Assembly (NCBI GenBank): GCA_035501735.1
Contig: DATJVR010000070.1
Coordinates: forward strand, 1-29,320
Direction of reading: 5' to 3'
DNA: 29,320 nt
Source: PNAI01 sp035501735
Lineage (GTDB): Bacteria > Pseudomonadota > Alphaproteobacteria > Rhizobiales > Xanthobacteraceae
A program made the translations under genes and the position numbers. Positions 15,964-25,435 of this stretch are shown piece by piece; positions within the stretch are counted from its first letter, which is position 1; each line of letters opens with the position of its first letter. The notes under the pieces are model-generated. The model was not told the origin of the DNA. It worked only from the letters and a program-made list of their open reading frames with translations, and did no database searches.

Positions 15964-16194
15964 TCAAGCAAGCAGCATCTGCCCGATGTAATAGCCCACC
16001 GCCATAAGGATCACGATATTGGCCAGAAATATCCTCAGCACGAGCAATGAAGCCCTTTCGAGCTGGGCCCGCGTTTGAGGATCATGCGCGATTTGCAGCT
16101 TCTGCCTGAACGTAACGGACATCACCACGTATCCAATAACCCCGCAGAGCGCTCCCAATGCGGCTCCGGCCAATCCCTGCATCGACAAGGTCAT
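15964..16194 (-). CDS. Small two-helix membrane protein within nuo operon
   Basis: This 76-residue protein has two predicted membrane helices (about residues 6-27 and 49-73) joined by a polar loop (RQKLQIAHDPQTRAQLER). I recognise no family. A good Shine-Dalgarno (GTGAGGATGCC then ATG) precedes it, 7 bases past the nuoH stop, and it keeps the operon's strand and spacing, which supports a real gene. It could be a complex I-associated membrane subunit or assembly aid, but that is inference from position only. The neighbours nuoH and nuoI adjoin each other directly in most alphaproteobacteria. Confidence 0.75.
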   Translation of the reverse strand: MTLSMQGLAGAALGALCGVIGYVVMSVTFRQKLQIAHDPQTRAQLERASLLVLRIFLANIVILMAVGYYIGQMLLA

Positions 16195-16201
16195 GGCATC
16201 C

Positions 16202-17227
16202 TCACTTCACCACCGCGCCGCCGAACTGCAGCACTCCCGCCACGATCACCACCATGGCGAGCGACAGCGGCAGAAATACCTTCCAGCCGAGCCGCATCAG
16301 TTGGTCGTAGCGGTAGCGCGGCACGATCGCCTTGGCCATGGCGAACAGGAAGAACAAGAACAAGGCCTTGAGCGTGAACCAGATTACGCCCGGCACCCAC
16401 GTGAACGGCGCCACCGGGAACGGCGGCAGCCATCCGCCGAGGAACAGGATCGTTCCCATGGCACACATGGTGCCGATCGCCACGTACTCGCCGAGCATGA
16501 ACAGCATGTAGGGCGTTGAGCCGTATTCGACCATGAAGCCCGCGACCAGCTCCGATTCCGCTTCGACCAGATCGAACGGCGGGCGATTGGTTTCCGCCAG
16601 CGCCGACACGAAGAACACAACGAACATCGGGAGCAGCGACAGCCAATACCAGTTGAGCAAGCCATACGGGCCGTCCTGCGCAGCGACGATCGCTGACAGC
16701 TTCAGCGAACCCGCGCACAGCAGCACCGTGATAAAGACGAAACCGATGGAGACTTCATAGGAAACCATCTGCGCCGCCGAGCGCAGCGCGGCAAGGAACG
16801 GGTATTTCGAGTTCGACGCCCAGCCCGCCATGATGACGCCGTAGACCATGAGCGAGGAGATCGCGAACACGTAGAGAATGCCGACATTGATGTCGGCAAT
16901 CACCCAGCCGGCACTGACCGGGATCACGGCCCAGGCGGCGAGCGCGAGCGTGCACGTCACGAGCGGCGCGAGCAGGAACACGCCCTTGTTGGCGCCCGCC
17001 GGAATGGTTGGCTCCTTCAATACGAATTTGAGCAGATCGGCGAAGGACTGCAGCAGGCCCCATGGACCGACGACATTGGGGCCGCGCCTGATCTGAACCG
17101 CCGCCCAGATCTTGCGGTCGGCGAGCAGCACGTAGGCAATGGCGACCAGCAGAATGACCAGCAACAACAGCGATTCCGCTATCATGATGATCAGCGGCCA
17201 GACGTAGTCCCAGAAGAATTCGACCAT
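16202..17227 (-). CDS. nuoH: NADH-quinone oxidoreductase subunit H
   Basis: This 341-residue, eight-helix subunit (ND1 counterpart) forms the quinone chamber with NuoB and NuoD. The signatures ADRKIWAAVQIRRGPNVVGP (residues 36-55) and AETNRPPFDLVEAESEL (211-227) are both intact, including the acidic loop residues of the quinone-to-pump path. It starts 3 bases after the nuoG stop. Confidence 0.98.
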   Translation of the reverse strand: MVEFFWDYVWPLIIMIAESLLLLVILLVAIAYVLLADRKIWAAVQIRRGPNVVGPWGLLQSFADLLKFVLKEPTIPAGANKGVFLLAPLVTCTLALAAWAVIPVSAGWVIADINVGILYVFAISSLMVYGVIMAGWASNSKYPFLAALRSAAQMVSYEVSIGFVFITVLLCAGSLKLSAIVAAQDGPYGLLNWYWLSLLPMFVVFFVSALAETNRPPFDLVEAESELVAGFMVEYGSTPYMLFMLGEYVAIGTMCAMGTILFLGGWLPPFPVAPFTWVPGVIWFTLKALFLFFLFAMAKAIVPRYRYDQLMRLGWKVFLPLSLAMVVIVAGVLQFGGAVVK

Positions 17228-17230
17228 GGC

Positions 17231-19312
17231 CTACTCCGCCGCGCTCAAGGCCGAGCGGCCTTCGGCCAGCGCCGAACATTCGGCCATCGTAGCGGACGCC
17301 CGCGCGATTGGATTGCTGAGGTAGAAATCCTCGATCGCGGAGCGGAACGGCGACTTGACCAATGTGCCGCCGCGCGCTGCGAGCTTCCGCACATCATTCG
17401 GATCGCCGGCCGCGATTTGGTCCATGCGTTGCAGATGCGGATGCGCCGCAAACAACGCACGCCGTAAGGCGGCCAGTGAATCGTAGGGCAGCTTGTGGCT
17501 GAGCGCCTCCGAGAGCGCGCGCAGGATCGCCCAGTCTTCGCGCGCGTCACCCGGCGGAAAGCCGGCACGCGAGGCCATTTGCACCCGCCCTTCGGTGTTC
17601 ACCGAAATCCCGGATTTCTCCGTATAGGCCGCGCCCGGCAGGATCACGTCCGCGCGGTGCGCGCCGGCGTCACCATGCGTGCCGATGTAGACGACGAACG
17701 CGCCCGGGGACACCTCGATCTCGTCGGCGCCCAGGAGAAACAGCACATCGAGCGCGCCGGGCTCCGCCATTCTGGTAGCGCCAAACCCGCCCTGCCCCGG
17801 CACGAAGCCGATGTCGAGGGCGCCCACGCGCGATGCCGCTGTGTGCAGCACGCTGTAACCGTTCCAGCCGTCCTTGATCGCGCCAAGCTCGACGGCGGCC
17901 TTGGCGGCAAGCGACGCGACCGCAGCGCCGTCCTGGCGTGTGAACGCGGCGGCGCCGACGATAATCAATGGCCGCTCGGCGCTGCGGAAAATTTTCGACT
18001 GCTCGTGCCTTCCGTCGATCAACTGGCTGAGCGTTTCCGGACCCGCGCCAAGGTAATCATAGGTGTAGGTCAGATCGACCTTCTCGCCGATCACGCCGAT
18101 CGGGAATTTCCCCGCACGCCAGCGCTTGCGGATGCGCGCGTTGAGCACCGCCGCTTCCCGGCGCGGATTGGCGCCGACGATCAGCAGTGCGTCGGCCTTC
18201 TCGATGCCCGCGATCGTGGCATTGAAGAGATAGCTTGCGCGGCCCCACGCCGGATCGAGCGCCGAGCCATCCTGCCGCGCGTCGATGTTCTTTGAGCCAA
18301 GCCGTCCCATCAGGTCCTTCAGCGCGAACATTTCCTCGACCGTCGCAAGATCGCCGGCGATCGCGCCGATGCGTTCCGACTTGGTTGCCTTGATCTTTGC
18401 GGCCACCGCCGCAAAGGCCGCGCTCCACGTCGCGGGCTTCAGGCGGCCATTCTCGCGCACATAGGGCTGATCGAGCCGCTGCGTGCGCAGGCCGTCGACC
18501 ACATGCCGCGTCTTGTCGGAGATCCATTCCTCGTTCACGTCGTCGTTGACGCGCGGCAGGATTCGCATCACCTCGCGCCCGCGCGTATCGACCCGGATGG
18601 CGGAGCCGAGCGCATCCATCACGTCGATCGATTCCGTCTTGTTGAGCTCCCACGGCCGCGCGGCGAACGCATAGGGTTTCGAGGTGAGCGCGCCGACCGG
18701 GCAGAGATCGACCACGTTGCCCTGCAGCTCGGAACTCATCGCCTGCTCGAGATAGGTCGTGATCTCCATGTCCTCGCCGCGGCCGATCGCGCCGAGCTCC
18801 GGCACACCCGCCACCTCCGCCGAGAACCGAACGCAGCGCGTGCAATGGATGCAACGCGTCATGATGGTCTTGACCAGCGGCCCGATATATTTCTCCTCGA
18901 CCGCGCGCTTGTTCTCGACATAGCGGCTGGAGTCGACGCCATAGGCCATCGCCTGGTCCTGCAGGTCGCACTCCCCGCCCTGGTCGCAGATCGGACAGTC
19001 GAGCGGATGATTGATCAGCAGGAATTCCATCACGCCTTCGCGCGCCTTGCGGATCATCGGGCTACGCGTGCTCAAAACTTTCGGCGTGCCGTCCTTATTG
19101 GGCGGAAGGTCTCTTACGCCCATGGCGCAGGAGGCCTGCGGCTTTGGCATGCCCTGGACCTCGATCAGGCACATGCGGCAGTTACCCGCGATCGACAGCC
19201 GCTCGTGGAAACAGAAGCGCGGAATCTCAGCGCCCGCCGCCTCGCACGCCTGCAAGAGCGTGAACTCCGGCGGGACATCGACCTCACTGCCGTCGACGAT
19301 GATCTTGGTCAT
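17231..19312 (-). CDS. nuoG: NADH-quinone oxidoreductase subunit G
   Basis: This 693-residue subunit of the NADH-oxidising arm holds the iron-sulfur chain N1b-N4-N5. Ligands are visible: [2Fe-2S] C34, C45, C48, C62; the His-ligated cluster H102, C106, C109, C115; and C154, C157, C160, C204. The extra N7 cysteines of E. coli NuoG are not seen. A molybdopterin-oxidoreductase-like C-terminal part follows from about residue 220. ATG 19312 is chosen because it gives MTKIIVDG and overlaps the DUF3291 stop by four bases (ATGA). Confidence 0.97.
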   Translation of the reverse strand: MTKIIVDGSEVDVPPEFTLLQACEAAGAEIPRFCFHERLSIAGNCRMCLIEVQGMPKPQASCAMGVRDLPPNKDGTPKVLSTRSPMIRKAREGVMEFLLINHPLDCPICDQGGECDLQDQAMAYGVDSSRYVENKRAVEEKYIGPLVKTIMTRCIHCTRCVRFSAEVAGVPELGAIGRGEDMEITTYLEQAMSSELQGNVVDLCPVGALTSKPYAFAARPWELNKTESIDVMDALGSAIRVDTRGREVMRILPRVNDDVNEEWISDKTRHVVDGLRTQRLDQPYVRENGRLKPATWSAAFAAVAAKIKATKSERIGAIAGDLATVEEMFALKDLMGRLGSKNIDARQDGSALDPAWGRASYLFNATIAGIEKADALLIVGANPRREAAVLNARIRKRWRAGKFPIGVIGEKVDLTYTYDYLGAGPETLSQLIDGRHEQSKIFRSAERPLIIVGAAAFTRQDGAAVASLAAKAAVELGAIKDGWNGYSVLHTAASRVGALDIGFVPGQGGFGATRMAEPGALDVLFLLGADEIEVSPGAFVVYIGTHGDAGAHRADVILPGAAYTEKSGISVNTEGRVQMASRAGFPPGDAREDWAILRALSEALSHKLPYDSLAALRRALFAAHPHLQRMDQIAAGDPNDVRKLAARGGTLVKSPFRSAIEDFYLSNPIARASATMAECSALAEGRSALSAAE

Positions 19313-19806
19313 GCCGCTGACTCGTTCGGCGCGCAACGCGCCGTTTTCCAGAGCTGCGCCGAGGCCGCTTGCCAATCAAATGCGTGATCGCTTGCGCCGT
19401 GTTGTTTGAGGTATTCGAGGCGCGCAACGGCTTCCTCGACGCTCGGCCGATGCCCAATCGGTATCCACCACATCACGAAGTAAACCCCCTCGAAATGCTC
19501 GAACCATTCGGCGCGCCGGCCGTAAAAGCGCTTATGGACGGTCTGATAGACGAAGCGCTCGAGCGCGGCGACGCTGTCCCAAACCGTCAAGTTGATGGCG
19601 ATGCGCGGATCGGCGTAGGGCCGCGTGCTGGTCGAGTTGCCGCTCTCGTCGATATAGCGCCAGACGAAGCCCGGCGTGCGCTCGGCCAACCCGTTGATCA
19701 GCGCGAGATTGTTGGTGAAATCCGCCATGCGCGGATCATCGATCTCGTAACGAATACGACCGATGTTCAGCTGCGCCAGATGGTGATCGGCCGGCTGTTG
19801 CATCAT
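19309..19806 (-). CDS. DUF3291 domain protein within nuo operon
   Basis: The 165-residue product contains HLAQLNIGRIRYEIDDPRM (near residues 8-26), a TPGFVWRYID segment and VWDSVAALERFVYQTVHKRFY, the pattern of DUF3291, a small alpha-beta fold related to antibiotic-biosynthesis monooxygenase-like proteins; its biochemical role is unknown. It starts 2 bases past the nuoF stop and overlaps nuoG by four bases, so it is translated with complex I genes. A tandem ATG pair opens it; the upstream extension of the frame reads nuoF out of phase. A catalytic or housekeeping role for NADH- or quinone-linked stress is only a guess. Confidence 0.88.
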   Translation of the reverse strand: MMQQPADHHLAQLNIGRIRYEIDDPRMADFTNNLALINGLAERTPGFVWRYIDESGNSTSTRPYADPRIAINLTVWDSVAALERFVYQTVHKRFYGRRAEWFEHFEGVYFVMWWIPIGHRPSVEEAVARLEYLKQHGASDHAFDWQAASAQLWKTARCAPNESAA

Positions 19807-19808
19807 CC

Positions 19809-21119
<1,311 letters not shown>

Positions 21120-21121
21120 GG

Positions 21122-21736
21122 TCAGACCTTGACCGTTTTCAACGTCGTCGGTCCGCCGACCGGCGCCGACAATTGCCGCGCGATCTGCGGCCCGGGTTTG
21201 ACCGGCTTGCCTCTGGCAAATCCGTCGAGCACCTTCTCGAAGCTCTCCGGCGTCAGATCCTCGTAGGTATCGTTGAAAATCTGAACCACGGGCGCATTCA
21301 CGCAGGCGCCGAGACACTCGACCTCTTCCCAGGAAAAGTCGCCGTCAGCCGAGACATGGAACGGCTCTTCGCTGATGCGGCGATGACAGACTTTGATGAT
21401 GTCTTCCGCGCCGCGCAGCATGCAGGGCGTGGTGCCGCACACCTGCACGTGCGCCTTACGCCCGACCGGCGCGAGCTGGAACATGGTGTAGAACGTGGCC
21501 ACCTCGAGTGCGCGGATGTTCGCCATGTCGAGCATCTGCGCGACATGCTCTATCGCCTTCTGCGGCAGCCATCCGCCCGCCTGTTCTTGCGCACGCCACA
21601 GCAATGGAATGATCGCCGATGGCTGACGGCCTTCCGGATATTTCGCGATCTGCTGCTTCGCCCACGCTAAATTCTCAGCCGTGAAGGAAAACTCCTTCGG
21701 CTGATCTTCCGGCGGCGCGAGGCGGCGAACGGACAT
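21122..21736 (-). CDS. nuoE: NADH-quinone oxidoreductase subunit E
   Basis: This 204-residue thioredoxin-like subunit carries the [2Fe-2S] cluster N1a through C100, C105, C141 and C145 (QVCGTTPC and CLGAC). It is slightly longer than E. coli NuoE because of a Pro-rich C-terminal tail (GKPVKPGPQIARQ...), common in alphaproteobacteria. It follows the exported two-cysteine protein gene by 9 bases and precedes nuoF by 2. Confidence 0.98.
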   Translation of the reverse strand: MSVRRLAPPEDQPKEFSFTAENLAWAKQQIAKYPEGRQPSAIIPLLWRAQEQAGGWLPQKAIEHVAQMLDMANIRALEVATFYTMFQLAPVGRKAHVQVCGTTPCMLRGAEDIIKVCHRRISEEPFHVSADGDFSWEEVECLGACVNAPVVQIFNDTYEDLTPESFEKVLDGFARGKPVKPGPQIARQLSAPVGGPTTLKTVKV

Positions 21737-21745
21737 AAGCGATCT

Positions 21746-21985
21746 CTAGCGAACGGGTTTGCAGTAGCGCGTTGTGATTTCGGTCGACTTCACGGTCTCG
21801 GCGACAAAGCAGCCGTATAGCTGGTCGCCCTTGACCAGGAATATTCCGGGCCCCGCATTCGACGGGATAACCCCAATCACCGTGAAGCCAGATTTCAGCA
21901 GCGATTGAACCGTGGGCGCCTGCGCCCAGGCCGAAGATCCGGCAGCGACCAGCAAGGAAATTGCAAGACCGATTGAACGGATCAT
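21746..21985 (-). CDS. Small exported two-cysteine protein within nuo operon
   Basis: The 79-residue precursor has a Sec signal peptide (MIRSIG, a hydrophobic stretch, then SSAWA-QA with likely cleavage after residue 21). The mature part, about 58 residues, contains FTVIGVIPSNAGPGIFLVKG and two Cys (C59 and C75), so a periplasmic disulfide is plausible. I recall similar unnamed proteins in rhizobia but no function. Its ATG overlaps the nuoD stop by four bases (ATGA), so it is translationally coupled to complex I genes although the product should leave the cytoplasm. Confidence 0.85.
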   Translation of the reverse strand: MIRSIGLAISLLVAAGSSAWAQAPTVQSLLKSGFTVIGVIPSNAGPGIFLVKGDQLYGCFVAETVKSTEITTRYCKPVR

Positions 21986-23169
21986 CGATCGACCTCCCCG
22001 AACACGATATCGATTGAACCTAGCACTGCAGAAACATCGGCTAACATATGGCCATGACAAAGGAAATCCATCGCCTGCAGGTGTGCAAAACCGGGTGCCC
22101 GGATCTTGCACTTGTAGGGCTTGTTGGTGCCGTCGGCGACCAGATAGACGCCGAACTCGCCCTTGGGCGCCTCCACCGCCGCATAGACCTCGCCTTGCGG
22201 CACGTGGAAACCTTCGGTGTAGAGCTTGAAATGGTGGATCAGCGCTTCCATCGAACGCTTCATCTCCGGCCTGCGCGGCGGCGTGATCTTGTTGTCCTCG
22301 ACCACCACCGGCCCGCGTCCGTCCGGCTCGCGTAGCTTGGCGATGCATTGTTTCATGATCCGCACCGACTGCCGCATCTCCTCCATGCGGATGCAGTAGC
22401 GATCGTAGCAGTCGCCGTTCTTGCCGACCGGTATGTCGAAATCCATCTCCGCATAGCACTCGTAAGGCTGCGCCTTGCGCAGATCCCATGCCGCGCCCGA
22501 GCCCCTCACCATCACGCCGGAAAAGCCCCACGCCCAGGCATCCGCGAGTTTCACCACCCCGATGTCGACATTGCGCTGCTTGAAGATGCGGTTGTCGGTC
22601 AGCAGCCGCTCAAGATCGTCGCACACTTTGAGGAACGGATCGCACCACGCCGCAATATCGTCGATCAGCTTCTCGGGCAGGTCCTGATGCACGCCGCCGA
22701 CCCGGAAATAGGCCGCATGCATGCGCGAGCCCGAAGCGCGCTCATAGAACACCATCAGCTTTTCGCGCTCCTCAAACCCCCACAGCGGCGGCGTCAGCGC
22801 GCCCACGTCCATGGCCTGTGTCGTGACGTTGAGCAGATGCGAGAGAATGCGCCCGATTTCGCAGTAGAGCATGCGGATGAGCTGCGCGCGCCGTGGAACC
22901 GACAGGCCCAGCAACTTTTCAGCCGCAAGGCAAAAGGCATGCTCCTGGTTCATCGGCGCGACATAATCGAGCCGGTCGAAATACGGGATCGCCTGCAGAT
23001 AGGTCTTCTGCTCGATCAGCTTTTCAGTGCCGCGGTGCAGCAGTCCGATGTGCGGATCGACCCGCTCCACGATCTCGCCGTCGAGTTCCAGCACGAGGCG
23101 CAGTACGCCGTGTGCCGCCGGATGTTGCGGCCCGAAGTTGATGGTGAAGTTGCGGAGCTGCTCGGCCAT
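21982..23169 (-). CDS. nuoD: NADH-quinone oxidoreductase subunit D
   Basis: This 395-residue, 49-kDa-type subunit has no cluster of its own and forms the quinone site with NuoB. The signatures FGPQHPAAHGVLRL (residues 12-25), PHIGLLHRGTEKL and a DIVFGEVDR C-terminus are intact, with the quinone-binding His in the HPAAHG loop. It is the separate form, not fused to NuoC. Its ATG shares one base with the stop of the thioesterase-like gene (TGATG). Confidence 0.98.
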   Translation of the reverse strand: MAEQLRNFTINFGPQHPAAHGVLRLVLELDGEIVERVDPHIGLLHRGTEKLIEQKTYLQAIPYFDRLDYVAPMNQEHAFCLAAEKLLGLSVPRRAQLIRMLYCEIGRILSHLLNVTTQAMDVGALTPPLWGFEEREKLMVFYERASGSRMHAAYFRVGGVHQDLPEKLIDDIAAWCDPFLKVCDDLERLLTDNRIFKQRNVDIGVVKLADAWAWGFSGVMVRGSGAAWDLRKAQPYECYAEMDFDIPVGKNGDCYDRYCIRMEEMRQSVRIMKQCIAKLREPDGRGPVVVEDNKITPPRRPEMKRSMEALIHHFKLYTEGFHVPQGEVYAAVEAPKGEFGVYLVADGTNKPYKCKIRAPGFAHLQAMDFLCHGHMLADVSAVLGSIDIVFGEVDR

Positions 23170-23597
23170 CAGGCAACTCCCGCCTTGGCGGCCTTCTCGG
23201 CAACGCGCGCGTTGAACTTATCCCACGGCACCACGTAGCGCTCGTGCCGCCCCTCGCCGATCAGATCGACGCCGTCATGCGCGCGCACCTTGAACGCGAC
23301 TTTCATGCCTTTGACATCGAGGCATTCGCAATCGACCGTCACCGTCAGCCCGGGCGGCGTCGCCGCAAGATGGCTGATGTCGACCTTGACCCCGAGGCTG
23401 CCCTCGCCCTCATCGAGATGCGGCGCGAGCAACTGCATGCACGTCCACTCGATCAGAACCACCATGAAGCCGGTGGCAAAAACCTTCGGCATCGCGGCGA
23501 TCTCCGGCGCCTCCGGATAGGTGAACGGCACCGTCTTGTTCAGCGGCACCTTGTAGGCGAAGCGGTGCGTCATGCCGGGTTTGAGCGTCGGCTTCAT
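23169..23597 (-). CDS. FlK-like acyl-CoA thioesterase within nuo operon
   Basis: This 142-residue single hotdog-domain protein strongly resembles fluoroacetyl-CoA thioesterase FlK of Streptomyces cattleya: KTVPFTYPEAPE, VFATGFMVVLIEW, GEGSLGVKVDISH and PPGLTVTVD. The catalytic triad of FlK falls at identical numbers: Thr42, Glu50 and His76. However, the Phe33/Phe36 lid that lets FlK discriminate fluorine is Ile33 and Met36 here, so a general acyl-CoA substrate is more likely than fluoroacetyl-CoA. It begins one base past the nuoC stop and overlaps nuoD by one base. The family call is firm; the residue numbering of FlK is from memory. Confidence 0.88.
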   Translation of the reverse strand: MKPTLKPGMTHRFAYKVPLNKTVPFTYPEAPEIAAMPKVFATGFMVVLIEWTCMQLLAPHLDEGEGSLGVKVDISHLAATPPGLTVTVDCECLDVKGMKVAFKVRAHDGVDLIGEGRHERYVVPWDKFNARVAEKAAKAGVA

Positions 23598-23598
23598 G

Positions 23599-24219
23599 TC
23601 ACGATCCCGGCTTGCTTGCTTTGGCCTTCTCGTCGCCGGGCAGCGGCGGATAATTCGGCCCCTCCCACGGCGAGAGGAAATCGAACGTGCGGAATTCCTG
23701 ATTGAGCCGCACCGGCTCGTACACCACGCGTTTGACCTCGTCGTCGTAGCGCACCTCGACGAAGCCGGTGAGCGGGAAATCCTTGCGCAAAGGATGGCCC
23801 TCAAAGCCATAGTCGGTGAGCAGCCGTCGCATGTCGGGGTGTCCGACGAACAGCACGCCGTAGAGATCGTAAGTTTCGCGCTCGAACCAGTCAGCGCCGG
23901 GGAACACGCCGGTGATCGATGGCACCGCCGTATCTTCACCGGCCTCGACCTTCACGCGAATGCGGCGATTCAGTTTTGGCGAGAGCAAATGATAGACCAC
24001 GTCGAAGCGCTTCTCGCGGCTCGGCCAGTCGATCGCCGTGACGTCGATAAAGCTGATGAACTGACAGCGCTCGTCATCCCGTAGAAAAGCAATCACCCTG
24101 ACGATATCGTCGACGACCGCCGTGACCGTCAGCTCGCCATGCGCGACAGCGTAGCCCGTGACCGCGCCGCCGAGCGCAGCCGCTATATCGGACCCGAGTT
24201 TTTCCAGCGTCTCGTCCAT
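23599..24219 (-). CDS. nuoC: NADH-quinone oxidoreductase subunit C
   Basis: This 206-residue, 30-kDa-type subunit is a structural part of the peripheral arm. The family signature ERETYDLYGVLFVGHPDMRRLL and DYGFEGHPLRKDFPL (about residues 112-148) is present, each block read in pieces. The C-terminal tail (PLPGDEKAKASKPGS) is low in complexity. It is 27 bases past nuoB and one base from the thioesterase-like gene. Confidence 0.97.
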   Translation of the reverse strand: MDETLEKLGSDIAAALGGAVTGYAVAHGELTVTAVVDDIVRVIAFLRDDERCQFISFIDVTAIDWPSREKRFDVVYHLLSPKLNRRIRVKVEAGEDTAVPSITGVFPGADWFERETYDLYGVLFVGHPDMRRLLTDYGFEGHPLRKDFPLTGFVEVRYDDEVKRVVYEPVRLNQEFRTFDFLSPWEGPNYPPLPGDEKAKASKPGS

Positions 24220-24246
24220 GGCTCAAGCGTTCGTTTGCGGCGATGG

Positions 24247-24819
24247 TCAGCGTTCGATCGTTCCGGTGCGGCGGATTTTCTTTTGCAGCAGCAGCACGCC
24301 GTAAAGCAGCGCCTCGGCGGTCGGCGGACAGCCCGGCACATAGATATCGACCGGCACGATGCGGTCGCAGCCGCGCACGACCGAATAGGAATAGTGGTAA
24401 TAGCCGCCGCCGTTGGCGCATGAGCCCATCGAAATGACGTAGCGCGGCTCCGGCATCTGGTCGTAGACCTTGCGCAGCGCCGGCGCCATTTTGTTGGTGA
24501 GCGTGCCGGCCACGATCATCACGTCGGATTGCCGTGGCGAGGCGCGCGGCGCAAAACCGAAGCGCTCCGCGTCGTAGCGCGGCATCGACATCTGCATCAT
24601 CTCGACCGCACAGCACGCCAAGCCGAACGTCATCCACATCAGCGAGCCGGTGCGCGCCCAGATGATCAGGTCTTCCGCCGCCGTAATCAGAAAGCCCTTG
24701 TCGGCAAGCTCGGAATTGACGCCGGTGAAAAACGCGTCGTCCGCGCCCACCGGCCGGCCGGTGCGCGGATCAAGAATACCAGTCGCTGGTTTGGCGATCG
24801 TGGGGCCGCTCAATCCCAT
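24247..24819 (-). CDS. nuoB: NADH-quinone oxidoreductase subunit B
   Basis: This 190-residue subunit carries cluster N2, the electron donor to quinone. The ligands are C69, C70 (GLACCAVEMM), C134 (GSCANGGG) and C164 (VPGCPPTAEALL). ATG 24819 is preferred: an AGGGAG box lies 7-8 bases ahead, the start MGLSGPTIAKPATG matches the family, and the overlap with nuoA is only 10 bases. An in-frame ATG at 24840 would lengthen it by seven residues. Confidence 0.97.
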   Translation of the reverse strand: MGLSGPTIAKPATGILDPRTGRPVGADDAFFTGVNSELADKGFLITAAEDLIIWARTGSLMWMTFGLACCAVEMMQMSMPRYDAERFGFAPRASPRQSDVMIVAGTLTNKMAPALRKVYDQMPEPRYVISMGSCANGGGYYHYSYSVVRGCDRIVPVDIYVPGCPPTAEALLYGVLLLQKKIRRTGTIER

Positions 24820-25175
24820 TCGAGCGCTCCCTTCTTCCATTCATAGATAAACCCGATCGTCAGCACCGCAAGGAACGCCATCATCGACCAGAAGCCGGCG
24901 GCCCCGAGTTTTCCGAACACTATCGCCCAGGGAAACAGGAACGACACTTCGAGATCGAAGATGATGAACAGAATGGCGACGAGATAGAACCGCACGTCGA
25001 ATTTCATGCGCGCGTCGTCGAAGGCATTGAATCCGCATTCGTAGGCGGAGAGTTTTTCCGGGTCCGGTTGCTTGTAGGCCACGATGAACGGCGCGATCAG
25101 CAGCGCCAGCCCAAGCCCCATCGCGACCGCGATGAACACGACCAGCGGAAGATAGTCCATGAGCAGCGCGTTCAT
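24810..25175 (-). CDS. nuoA: NADH-quinone oxidoreductase subunit A
   Basis: This 121-residue, three-helix subunit (ND3 counterpart) opens the operon. The loop YECGFNAFDDARMKFDVRFY, whose Cys is the ND3 active/deactive-type loop residue, and the ILFIIFDLEVSFLFPW helix are both conserved. ATG 25175 is chosen because AAGAGGA sits five bases ahead; 25190 and 25160 are other in-frame ATGs. Confidence 0.97.
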   Translation of the reverse strand: MNALLMDYLPLVVFIAVAMGLGLALLIAPFIVAYKQPDPEKLSAYECGFNAFDDARMKFDVRFYLVAILFIIFDLEVSFLFPWAIVFGKLGAAGFWSMMAFLAVLTIGFIYEWKKGALEWD

Positions 25176-25318
25176 CGCGATCCTCTTCAAGCGGCCGGAG
25201 TGAAACGCGCCCGGCCCAGTATGAACAGCTCGAACACCAGCAGCCCTTTCAGACGCTGGCCCGCACGGATTGGGCCCCTAAAATCAATGCGGAATCTAAC
25301 GCAGGCGAGACGGTGCGA

Positions 25319-25347
25319 CCCTTAGCGCAGCGCACAAAAGGTGGCAA
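25319..25347 (-). promoter_or_regulatory. Possible nuo operon promoter
   Basis: On the minus strand TTGCCA (25347-25342) and TAAGGG (25324-25319) are 17 bases apart, which fits a weak sigma-70 promoter with a leader of about 135 bases before nuoA. This is the best candidate I can see in the divergent nuoA/BKACE gap, but the -10 box is poor. Confidence 0.3.
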
Positions 25348-25435
25348 GCTAGCGGCCTTCGGGTGGGAGTAACGCCAAGTCATGTGGGCGAACAAAGGCT
25401 TGCCCGGTGCATTCATTTGAGGGCTGAGGGCGAAG

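Noticed and set aside
22348..23238. A 296-codon plus-strand frame opposite nuoD and the thioesterase gene
   Set aside because: Composition is that of a GC-driven shadow and no ribosome-binding site or family is seen.
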